Shown here in pieces: positions 1 to 6,195 of a DNA stretch of 6,953 nt (its first letter is position 1; each line of letters begins with the position of its first letter). The DNA is from Chitinophagaceae bacterium (GTDB lineage: Bacteria > Bacteroidota > Bacteroidia > Chitinophagales > Chitinophagaceae). The position numbers and the translations under genes are program-made. The notes under the pieces were generated by a model. The model saw nothing but the letters and a program-made list of their open reading frames with translations, made no database searches and was not told where the DNA came from. Location: assembly GCA_947442905.1 (NCBI GenBank), contig CANEWV010000089.1, forward strand, positions 1 to 6,953, written 5' to 3'.

Positions 1-1504
1 CCCCATGTTGAAAAGTATTTTTATAATAGCCCACAAAGTGGTTGTAATTATTGGGATAACATAAAAACCCGTCTTCTTTCGCAAACACATAACTAGAGTT
101 TACCGTGGGTACCGGAAGCCCCGCTTTTGTAGGATCTTTAAATGCTAAAACATCTTTTGCATCATAGTCTAAATTACGACCATGCTTGTAGCGTAAATTA
201 GCGGTCGTTTGTTTGTCGCCTATAATTTTATTCGGGGTATTTACGCGCACACTTCCGTGATCGGTAGCGAGTACAATTTTAATTTTTTTGTCTGCAATTT
301 TTTTAAGCGCCTGAAATAAAGGACTGTGTTCAAACCAGCTTTTGGTAAGGCTTCTATAACTAGACTCATCACTTGCTAGTTCTTTCAATACTTCCATTTC
401 TGTTCTTGCATGGCTTAGCATATCTACAAAATTGTAAACAATAACGCTGAGGTCATTTTGTAATAAATTGTGCATGTTAGCCAGCAGCTGTTGCGCATCT
501 GCGTGGTTCACAATTTTATGGTAGCCAACGCGCAAATCTTCCTTTTTTAATTTGGCAAGATGGGCACGCATAAAGGTTTCTTCGTGCAAGTTTTTACCGC
601 CTTCATCATCGTCGTTTTTCCACTCTTCTTTAAACTTCTTTTCGATATCGATAGGTAGCATGCCGGAAAAAATAGCATTCCGGCAATAATGGGTAGCGGT
701 GGGTAAAATGGAATAAAAAGTATCTTCCTCTAACACCCTAAAATATTCTTGAAAAATGGGCTGAATGGCTTTCCACTGATCAAAGCGTAAATTGTCTATT
801 AAAATAAAAAAAGTGCTCGTTCCTTTTTCTACATGGGGAAGCACTTTAAACTGTAATAGTTGATGACTCATAATGGGTGCATCTGATGCACCCGGTGCCA
901 CCCAACTTGCATAATTTTTACTGATGTATTTGAAAAAAGCGGCGTTGGCTTCCTTTTTTTGAGCTTGTAAAATATCACGCATTTCGGGACTATCCGATTT
1001 CTCCATTTCGAGTTCCCAGTACACCAGTTTTTTATAAATTTCCATCCACTCATGAAAATCAGGGTTTTCCTGAAGCTGCATAAATAGCTTGGTAAATTCT
1101 TGTTGATACGCAGCCGTGGTACTTGCAGCTACCAGGTCTTTTTTGTCCATTATTTTTTTAAGACTTAAGAGTACCTGATTTGGATTGACCGGCTTGATCA
1201 AATAATCGCTTATTTGCCTACCTATCGCCTCATTCATGAGGTTTTCAGTTTCATTTTTAGTAATAAGTACAACGGGGAGGTGCGGATGATCTAATTTAAT
1301 GCGGCTCAGGGTTTCAAGGCCACTAATACCTGGCATGGTTTCGTCTAAAAGCACCACGTCTACAACACTGGATCCTAAGTATTCGACAGCGTCATACCCA
1401 TTGGTAAACGTGATGACTTCATAACCCTTTTGTGTTAAAAAGATTTGTTGCGACTGCAAGCTATCTACTTCATCGTCAACCCATAAGATCCTTCCTAATT
1501 GCAT
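1..1504 (-). CDS. porX: PorX-type response regulator with PglZ phosphatase-like domain (3' end cut off by window edge)
   Basis: The frame reads without a stop from the ATG at 1504 down to the left edge, giving 501 codons. PorX proteins are roughly 515-520 residues, so about 15-20 C-terminal residues are missing. Residues 1-120 are a CheY-like receiver: acidic pair D10/D11, phosphoacceptor D54 (LLDETMPG), T82 and K104 (YLIKPVNP). A helical linker follows. From about residue 230 comes a PglZ domain of the alkaline phosphatase superfamily, with the expected metal and nucleophile set: D237 (LIDNLRFD), T271 (PTATHY), D361 and H365 (VDMLSHAR), D415 and H416 (ATDHGS), H500 (TFQHG). In Bacteroidota, PorX is the cytoplasmic regulator paired with the sensor kinase PorY, controlling type IX secretion genes; the Porphyromonas protein is reported to cleave oligonucleotides. 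No DNA-binding domain is visible. It is transcribed divergently from the lipid A cluster. The family call is firm. The role in secretion is inferred from the family, since no secretion genes lie in the window. Confidence 0.93.
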   Translation of the reverse strand, partial: MQLGRILWVDDEVDSLQSQQIFLTQKGYEVITFTNGYDAVEYLGSSVVDVVLLDETMPGISGLETLSRIKLDHPHLPVVLITKNETENLMNEAIGRQISDYLIKPVNPNQVLLSLKKIMDKKDLVAASTTAAYQQEFTKLFMQLQENPDFHEWMEIYKKLVYWELEMEKSDSPEMRDILQAQKKEANAAFFKYISKNYASWVAPGASDAPIMSHQLLQFKVLPHVEKGTSTFFILIDNLRFDQWKAIQPIFQEYFRVLEEDTFYSILPTATHYCRNAIFSGMLPIDIEKKFKEEWKNDDDEGGKNLHEETFMRAHLAKLKKEDLRVGYHKIVNHADAQQLLANMHNLLQNDLSVIVYNFVDMLSHARTEMEVLKELASDESSYRSLTKSWFEHSPLFQALKKIADKKIKIVLATDHGSVRVNTPNKIIGDKQTTANLRYKHGRNLDYDAKDVLAFKDPTKAGLPVPTVNSSYVFAKEDGFLCYPNNYNHFVGYYKNTFQHG

Positions 1505-1536
1505 CAATTGTAGGTATTTAGTTAAAAAACGCTCCG

Positions 1537-1564
1537 TAAATCTATTTCATTCTTTGCTATCGAA
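1537..1564 (-). promoter_or_regulatory. Weak candidate promoter for porX
   Basis: Read on the minus strand, TAGATTTA (1544-1537) differs from the Bacteroidota -7 consensus TAnnTTTG only at its last base. Seventeen bases upstream is TTC (1564-1562) in place of the expected -33 TTG. Transcription would begin around 1530, leaving a leader of about 25 bases. The match is poor at -33, so this is only a suggestion. Confidence 0.25.
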
Positions 1565-1582
1565 CTTCTATTTGTATTTTCG
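1553..1582 (+). promoter_or_regulatory. Candidate Bacteroidota-type promoter for the HD-domain/lpx cluster
   Basis: TTTG at 1553-1556 matches the -33 element. It is followed after 18 bases by TATTTTCG (1575-1582), one base from the -7 consensus TAnnTTTG. The spacing is within the usual range for the group's primary sigma factor. Predicted start is near 1589, about 35 bases before the ATG at 1624. Assigned from consensus match only. Confidence 0.42.
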
Positions 1583-1602
1583 CAGCATCCAATAAGTGGC
1601 AG

Positions 1603-1618
1603 TTTAACAATTTAACAA
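1603..1618 (+). repeat. Tandem 8-bp direct repeat TTTAACAA x2
   Basis: Two exact adjacent copies of TTTAACAA occupy 1603-1610 and 1611-1618, ending five bases before the ATG of the HD-domain gene. They fall in the predicted 5' leader, where Bacteroidota often have an A/T-rich stretch instead of a Shine-Dalgarno sequence. The repeat could be incidental to that composition or could be a protein-binding site. The sequence is certain; any function is unknown. Confidence 0.6.
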
Positions 1619-1623
1619 CAGGC

Positions 1624-2838
1624 ATGGGAGCACCAAAAAGAAAAATCATCAACGATCCGGTGTACGGATTTATCACTATCAATCACCCCCTGATTTTTTC
1701 AATTCTTGCCCATCCTTATTACCAAAGATTAAGAAGGATTACACAAATGGCCATGGGTCAACTCGTGTATCCAGGCGCTGTTCATACCAGGTTTCATCAT
1801 TCATTAGGCGCTTATCATTTAATGGGTAACGCGGTAAATGAATTAAGAAGCAAAGGAACTGAAATTACGGAAGAAGAAGAGACCGCTGTTAAAGCCGCCA
1901 TTTTATTACACGATATTGGACATGGTCCTTATTCGCATGCACTAGAACATGTGGTGGTAAAAGGGGTTCACCACGAAGCACTTTCGCTGCAAATTATGCA
2001 CGAAATGAACGCCGCATTTGATGGTCAATTAACCCTCGCGATACAAATTTTTACGGGCGCCTACCACAAACCTTTTTTACACCAACTCATTAGTGGACAG
2101 CTCGACGTAGACCGTATGGACTACCTGAGTAGAGATAGCTTTTTTTGTGGCGTCAGCGAAGGCGTTATTGGTTACGACCGTATTTTAAAAATGTTGATAG
2201 TAGTTGACGGCCAACTCATGATTGAAGAAAAAGGCATTTATTCGGTCGAAAAATTTTTAGTAGCACGCCGTCAAATGTACTGGCAAGTATACCTACACAA
2301 AACAGTTTTATCTGCCGAAAAAATGTTGGTTAAAATATTAGAGCGCGCACGTAGTTTATACACAAGTACCGATGCTGCCATGCAAACGGGGTCGGCACTG
2401 GATTATTTTTTAGGTAGTTTTAATGGAACCATGGACGCGCATGCACTTGCGCAGTTTTGTGCATTAGATGATCATGATATCATGCACGCCATAAAGCGCT
2501 GGAGTGCACACCCAGACAAGGTTTTATCGCTTTTGTGTAGCCGATTTTTAAGTCGTCAACTATACAAAACAACCATTCAATCGGAACCTTTTTTACCGGC
2601 TACTATTGCTACTAAACAAAAGGAAAGTCTCGACGCATTTAATTTAGATGCATCCGAAGTTGATTTTGTATGTTTTACCGGAGAAGCTACCAATACACTC
2701 TATCAAACTAAAGACGAACGCATCAATATTTTATTTAAAGATGGAAGCATCAAAGACATTTCATTAATTGACAATGCCCTGATCCATCAAAACTTATCTG
2801 CTGCTGTCAAAAAAAATTACATTTGTCAACTACTATAA
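1624..2838 (+). CDS. HD-domain metal-dependent phosphohydrolase (SAMHD1/dGTPase-like family)
   Basis: This is a 404-residue cytoplasmic protein with no signal peptide or membrane segment. The HD-superfamily metal ligands are all present: H59 in RFHHSLG, H96-D97 in LLHDIGHG, and D163 in LDVDRMDYLSRD. The HTRFHHSLG and DVDRMDY blocks are the ones shared with SAMHD1-type dNTP triphosphohydrolases (COG1078). The N-terminus (KRKIINDPVYGFI) is typical of Bacteroidota members, which supports the ATG at 1624. Length is normal for this group. The likely reaction is hydrolysis of a nucleoside (tri)phosphate or another phosphoester, but the substrate cannot be read from sequence. It is the first gene of the plus-strand cluster; its TAA lies 9 bases before lpxD and in the same frame. 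A housekeeping role in nucleotide balance is plausible; a direct role in lipid A synthesis is not indicated by its motifs. Confidence 0.9.
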   Translation: MGAPKRKIINDPVYGFITINHPLIFSILAHPYYQRLRRITQMAMGQLVYPGAVHTRFHHSLGAYHLMGNAVNELRSKGTEITEEEETAVKAAILLHDIGHGPYSHALEHVVVKGVHHEALSLQIMHEMNAAFDGQLTLAIQIFTGAYHKPFLHQLISGQLDVDRMDYLSRDSFFCGVSEGVIGYDRILKMLIVVDGQLMIEEKGIYSVEKFLVARRQMYWQVYLHKTVLSAEKMLVKILERARSLYTSTDAAMQTGSALDYFLGSFNGTMDAHALAQFCALDDHDIMHAIKRWSAHPDKVLSLLCSRFLSRQLYKTTIQSEPFLPATIATKQKESLDAFNLDASEVDFVCFTGEATNTLYQTKDERINILFKDGSIKDISLIDNALIHQNLSAAVKKNYICQLL

Positions 2839-2847
2839 TTTTCTAGT

Positions 2848-3897
2848 ATGCAATTTACTGCACAACAAATAGCACTTCTCGTTTCCGGCACCATCGAAGG
2901 TAATCCGGATACCACTGTTACCTCTTTTGGGAAAATTGAAGAAGCAGTAGCTGGCCAGCTTTCTTTTTTAGCAAACCCTAAATACCAAGACTATTTATAT
3001 ACAACAAAAGCGTCTCTTGTTATTGTAAATGAAAATTTACAGTTACAAAAAAATATAACGGCTACACTGGTGCGCGTTAAAGATGCATACTCTGCGTTTG
3101 CAACACTTTTAACTACTTACCAAAATTTAAAAGCACAGCAAAAAAAAGGTATTGAAACACCAAGCCATATTGCAAGTTCTGCAACCCTTGGCACAGATGT
3201 TTTTGTAGGCGCCTTTGCATACATTGGCGAAAAAGCATCTATTGGCAACAACACCAAAATTTTTCCGGGTGTTTATATCGCAGAAAATGTTTCTATTGGA
3301 AACAACACCACCATTCATGCTGGCGTTAAAATTTATGAAGATTGCATCATTGGAAATGACGTAGTGATTCACGCAGGTACCGTTATTGGAAGTGATGGAT
3401 TTGGCTTTGCGCCTCAACCCGACGGTAGTTACCAAAAAGTGCCTCAAATTGGCAATGTAATTATAGAAGATCAGGTAGAAATTGGGGCAAATACCACTAT
3501 TGACAGGGCTACCATGGGTTCTACCATCATTAAAAAAGGCGTTAAATTAGATAACCTCATACAAATTGCCCATAACGTAGAAATTGGCAGCCAAACCGTA
3601 ATAGCCGCACAAACGGGGATCAGTGGTAGCACTAAACTGGGTCAAAAAATTATGATTGGCGGTCAGGCGGGTATTGCGGGACATTTAACCATTGCAAATG
3701 GGGTAAAAATAGCCGGCGGTGCAGGTGTTACCAAAAACCTAGACGGCGAAGGAAAATCATATGCAGGTTTCCCGGCCGAAGATGCAAAACAGTCTTTAAA
3801 AGCCCAGGTTTACACCAGACAACTCCCAGAATTAGAAAAAAGGGTTAAAGAATTGGAAAAATTAGTTACACAATTGCTTCAAAATGGGTCTAAATAG
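2848..3897 (+). CDS. lpxD: UDP-3-O-(3-hydroxyacyl)glucosamine N-acyltransferase LpxD
   Basis: LpxD performs the third step of lipid A synthesis, moving a 3-hydroxyacyl chain from ACP to the free 2-amino group of UDP-3-O-acyl-glucosamine in the cytoplasm. The protein has 349 residues, close to the usual ~340. Residues 1-100 are the uridine-binding N-terminal domain ([12 protein letters not shown], residues 35-46). Residues ~105-295 form a left-handed beta-helix of hexapeptide repeats, with the LpxD signature GSDGFGFAP at 181-189. H242 in IAHNVEIG is the expected catalytic base (H239 in E. coli). The C-terminal ~25 residues are a charged, heptad-like helix ([15 protein letters not shown]). The start is fixed: the upstream HD-gene stop is in the same frame 12 bases before this ATG, with no other start codon between. 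The 9-base gap implies co-transcription with the HD gene. Confidence 0.97.
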   Translation: MQFTAQQIALLVSGTIEGNPDTTVTSFGKIEEAVAGQLSFLANPKYQDYLYTTKASLVIVNENLQLQKNITATLVRVKDAYSAFATLLTTYQNLKAQQKKGIETPSHIASSATLGTDVFVGAFAYIGEKASIGNNTKIFPGVYIAENVSIGNNTTIHAGVKIYEDCIIGNDVVIHAGTVIGSDGFGFAPQPDGSYQKVPQIGNVIIEDQVEIGANTTIDRATMGSTIIKKGVKLDNLIQIAHNVEIGSQTVIAAQTGISGSTKLGQKIMIGGQAGIAGHLTIANGVKIAGGAGVTKNLDGEGKSYAGFPAEDAKQSLKAQVYTRQLPELEKRVKELEKLVTQLLQNGSK

Positions 3898-3906
3898 ACC
3901 AAAACA

Positions 3907-3919
3907 GTGGTTTAACCAC
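3907..3919. repeat. Perfect 13-bp palindrome before lpxC-fabZ
   Basis: GTGGTTTAACCAC is an exact inverted repeat, GTGGTT and AACCAC around the central T at 3913. It lies 10 bases after the lpxD stop and overlaps where the -33 element of the predicted lpxC-fabZ promoter should be. As RNA, only a 4-bp stem with a 5-base loop could form, and no U-run follows directly, so an intrinsic terminator is unlikely. A dimeric regulator operator fits the symmetry and position better, but that is inference. Confidence 0.55.
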
Positions 3920-3937
3920 CCATAAATCATATTTTTG
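3908..3937 (+). promoter_or_regulatory. Candidate internal promoter for lpxC-fabZ
   Basis: TATTTTTG at 3930-3937 is an exact match to the Bacteroidota -7 consensus TAnnTTTG. The -33 element is poor: TGG at 3908-3910, with 19 bases between, replaces TTG. Transcription would begin near 3944, leaving about 25 bases before the ATG at 3969. The 71-base gap is the only sizeable break in the gene cluster, which supports a separate promoter here. Confidence 0.45.
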
Positions 3938-3968
3938 CGCTAGATTTTATTGAATTTAACATTCTAGC

Positions 3969-5384
3969 ATGGACCAACATTTTAACCCAGACAAACAACA
4001 TACCCTAGCAAGCTCTATTGGTATTAGTGGAACTGGTTTACATACAGGCGCACTCGTAGACATGACCCTAAAGCCTGCCAACCCAGGTTTTGGATTTCAA
4101 TTTCAAAGAACCGACCTAGAAGGTCAGCCCATCATCAAGGCCGATTGTGACCTAGTAACAGATACTTCTAGAGGTACCACCCTTCAAGTGGGGGATGCAA
4201 AAATTAGTACTGTTGAACATATTTTAGCAGCGCTAGTAGGTATGGGTGTTGACAATGTACTCATTCAGGTGAATGGTCCAGAAATTCCAATTATCGATGG
4301 TAGTTCGGCTCCCTTTATAGATCTTATAGATAAGGCTGGTGTTCTCGAACAAGATGCAACCAAACAGTGGTATAGCATTGATGAAAATATTTTTCATTAC
4401 GACGAAGAGAAGCGCGTAGAAATGGTATTACTACCTGCTCTTGATTATCAAATTACAACACTCATCGATTTTAATAGTCCGGTATTAGGAACGCAACACG
4501 CAGGTTTAAAAACCATTAAAGATTTTAGAACTGAAATTGCGCCTTGCCGCACATTTTGTTTTTTACATGAGCTAGAAGCTTTACTTGACAACGACTTAAT
4601 TAAAGGTGGCGATATCAATAATGCCATTGTTGTTGTGGATAGACCGGTAACAGATGATGAAATGTCAAGGCTTGCAAAAGTGTTCAAGCGCGAAAAAATT
4701 GAAGTAAAGAGCGAAGGCTATTTAAACAATTTAGAATTACGATTCCCTAACGAACCTGCAAGACACAAACTACTTGATATTGTTGGCGACTTAGCACTTA
4801 TTGGTTATCCAATTAAAGGAAGAATTATTGCGAATAGACCAGGTCATAGCAGTAACGTAGCCTTTGCTAAAAAAATTAAACAGTACATCAAAAAAAACAA
4901 ACACGTTAAAGATGTACCTGTTTACGACCCTACCATTCCACCAGTATTATCACTGGTACAGATAGAAAAAACATTACCGCATAGACATCCGTTTTTACTC
5001 GTTGACAAAATCATTGAGTTAACAGATACCTATATTGTGGGTGTAAAAAATGTTTCATTCAACGAATGGTTTTTTCCAGGACATTTTCCGGGCAACCCAG
5101 TAATGCCAGGCGTTTTACAAATTGAAGCACTTGCACAAACAGGTGGTATCTTATGTATCAATTCGATGCCAGAAGGACAATACGATACTTACTTTTTGAA
5201 AATAGACAATTGTAAATTCAAACAAATGGTAAGACCTGGTGATACCATGGTTTTAAAACTTGAATTTATAAACCCGATAAGAAGAGGCATCTGCGAAATG
5301 CGTGGAACTGTATATGTAGGCGGCAAAGTTGCCACAGAAGCAGACCTAGTAGCGCAAGTAGTAAAAAGAGCCGAAGTACTTTAA
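3969..5384 (+). CDS. lpxC-fabZ: Bifunctional LpxC-FabZ fusion: UDP-3-O-acyl-GlcNAc deacetylase / 3-hydroxyacyl-ACP dehydratase
   Basis: This 471-residue protein joins two enzymes. Residues ~8-305 are LpxC, the zinc deacetylase that commits UDP-3-O-acyl-GlcNAc to lipid A. The zinc ligands are H84 (STVEHILAAL), H266 and D270 (ARHKLLDIVGD); E83 is the general base and H293 (PGHSSN) the other catalytic histidine. Residues ~322-471 are FabZ, which dehydrates 3-hydroxyacyl-ACP in fatty acid elongation; its catalytic pair is H372 (FPGHFPGNPVMPG) and E386 (LQIEALAQ), 14 residues apart as in E. coli FabZ. A lysine-rich linker (~303-320) connects them. The fusion is a known arrangement in Bacteroidota, and both active sites look intact. 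The start is fixed by an in-frame TAA at 3957-3959 with no alternative start codon between. FabZ covers the LpxC C-terminus, so the C-terminal-tail degradation by FtsH known for E. coli LpxC should not work the same way here. The lpxA start is 9 bases downstream. Confidence 0.97.
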   Translation: MDQHFNPDKQHTLASSIGISGTGLHTGALVDMTLKPANPGFGFQFQRTDLEGQPIIKADCDLVTDTSRGTTLQVGDAKISTVEHILAALVGMGVDNVLIQVNGPEIPIIDGSSAPFIDLIDKAGVLEQDATKQWYSIDENIFHYDEEKRVEMVLLPALDYQITTLIDFNSPVLGTQHAGLKTIKDFRTEIAPCRTFCFLHELEALLDNDLIKGGDINNAIVVVDRPVTDDEMSRLAKVFKREKIEVKSEGYLNNLELRFPNEPARHKLLDIVGDLALIGYPIKGRIIANRPGHSSNVAFAKKIKQYIKKNKHVKDVPVYDPTIPPVLSLVQIEKTLPHRHPFLLVDKIIELTDTYIVGVKNVSFNEWFFPGHFPGNPVMPGVLQIEALAQTGGILCINSMPEGQYDTYFLKIDNCKFKQMVRPGDTMVLKLEFINPIRRGICEMRGTVYVGGKVATEADLVAQVVKRAEVL

Positions 5385-5393
5385 AACAAACAA

Positions 5394-6191
5394 ATGACAC
5401 ATCCGTATACGTATATTGACCCCAATGCAAAAGTTGCGCCCAACGCAAAAATTGATCCATTTACCGTTATCCATGGTGATGTTCAAATTGGCGAAGGCAC
5501 ATGGATTGGAAGTAACGTAACCATCATGGATGGCACGCGTATTGGAAAAAATTGCAGAATATTTCCGGGCGCCGTTTTAGGCGCGGTTCCACAAGATTTA
5601 AAATTTGATGGAGAAAAAACAACTGTTGAAATTGGAGACAATACCACCATTCGTGAATTTGTAACCATCAATAGAGGCACCACAGATCGTTGGAAAACCA
5701 AAGTGGGTAACAACTGCCTAATTATGGCATACTCTCACGTTGCGCACGACTGTATTATTGGCGACAATTGCATTTTAAGTAATAGTGTTCAATTAGCAGG
5801 TCACGTTGTAGTAGGTGACTGGGTTTGGATTGCCGGCGTAAGTGCCGTTCACCAGTTTGTAACCATTGGTCAACACTCTTATATTGCTGGAGGTAGTCTT
5901 GTAAGTAAAGACGTTCCCCCTTATATTAAAGCGGTGCGCAACCCACTTAGTTATGGTGGTGTAAATAGCGTGGGTCTTAAACGTAGAGGTTTTGAACTAG
6001 AGCGCATCAATCATATTTTAGATATCTACCGTATTATTTTTAATAAAGGACTTAACACAACACAAGCGCTAGAATTTATTGAAGAAGAATTACCAGCAAG
6101 TGATGAGCGCGATGAAATTGTAACATTTATTAGAGAAAGCGGCAGAGGTATTATCAAAAGATTTGTAAAAGGCGCAAGCGACGAAGATTAA
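5394..6191 (+). CDS. lpxA: Acyl-ACP--UDP-N-acetylglucosamine O-acyltransferase LpxA
   Basis: LpxA carries out the first, reversible step of lipid A synthesis, transferring a 3-hydroxyacyl group from ACP to the 3-OH of UDP-GlcNAc; it acts as a cytoplasmic trimer. At 265 residues it has the usual size. Residues ~1-180 are hexapeptide repeats of a left-handed beta-helix; the remainder is the helical C-terminal domain, beginning with the family motif GLKRRGF (194-200). Active-site residues are visible: H118 in HVAHDC (catalytic, H125 in E. coli), H137 in AGHVVVGD and H153 in AVHQF. By hand alignment G166 corresponds to E. coli G173, the acyl-length ruler position; glycine there permits a long chain. 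The ATG is the first start after the lpxC-fabZ stop, which lies in the same frame 12 bases upstream. The leader is A-rich (AAACAAACAA). Tight spacing implies co-transcription. Confidence 0.97.
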   Translation: MTHPYTYIDPNAKVAPNAKIDPFTVIHGDVQIGEGTWIGSNVTIMDGTRIGKNCRIFPGAVLGAVPQDLKFDGEKTTVEIGDNTTIREFVTINRGTTDRWKTKVGNNCLIMAYSHVAHDCIIGDNCILSNSVQLAGHVVVGDWVWIAGVSAVHQFVTIGQHSYIAGGSLVSKDVPPYIKAVRNPLSYGGVNSVGLKRRGFELERINHILDIYRIIFNKGLNTTQALEFIEEELPASDERDEIVTFIRESGRGIIKRFVKGASDED

Positions 6192-6195
6192 TACC

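Larger units (their letters stand above)
1505..1623. promoter_or_regulatory. Divergent intergenic region between porX and the HD-domain gene
   Basis: These 119 bases separate two divergently transcribed genes, so both promoters should lie here. The region is A/T-rich. It holds a fair promoter candidate facing right, a weak one facing left, and a perfect tandem copy of TTTAACAA just before the HD-gene start. I see no terminator hairpin, tRNA or small ORF in it. Confidence 0.7.

Noticed and set aside
868..1053. Minus-strand open frame of 61 codons inside the porX region
   Set aside because: It lies in a different frame of the well-supported PorX coding sequence, which has conserved PglZ motifs on both sides; the translated peptide resembles no domain.
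2836..2850. Possible HD-LpxD fusion by stop read-through, because both genes are in the same frame with only 9 bases between
   Set aside because: There is a clear TAA followed by a normal LpxD N-terminus at its usual length; same-frame adjacency also occurs at lpxC-fabZ/lpxA and is expected one time in three.
3127..3447. Minus-strand open frame of 106 codons opposite lpxD
   Set aside because: It is antisense to the hexapeptide-repeat part of LpxD; its Asn/Cys-rich composition reflects the opposite strand of repeated Gly/Ile/Asn codons.
3280..3730. Recurring near-identical short segments (ATTGGAAACAAC-like) within lpxD, and similar ones in lpxA, as DNA repeats
   Set aside because: They encode the hexapeptide repeats of the left-handed beta-helix; periodicity is at the protein level and the DNA copies are imperfect.
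3907..3919. The palindrome after lpxD as an intrinsic terminator
   Set aside because: The RNA stem would be only about 4 bp, and no U-run follows directly; the T-run at 3932-3936 is 12 bases further on and is better explained as part of the -7 element.
4448..4687. Minus-strand open frame of 79 codons opposite the LpxC domain
   Set aside because: It is antisense to conserved LpxC coding sequence, and the peptide shows no recognisable motif.
5266..5713. Two minus-strand open frames (5266-5460 and 5483-5713) around the lpxC-fabZ/lpxA junction, the first with a leucine-rich stretch resembling a membrane segment
   Set aside because: Both are antisense to conserved FabZ and LpxA coding sequence; the hydrophobic run arises from the opposite strand of FabZ codons, so a membrane protein is not supported.
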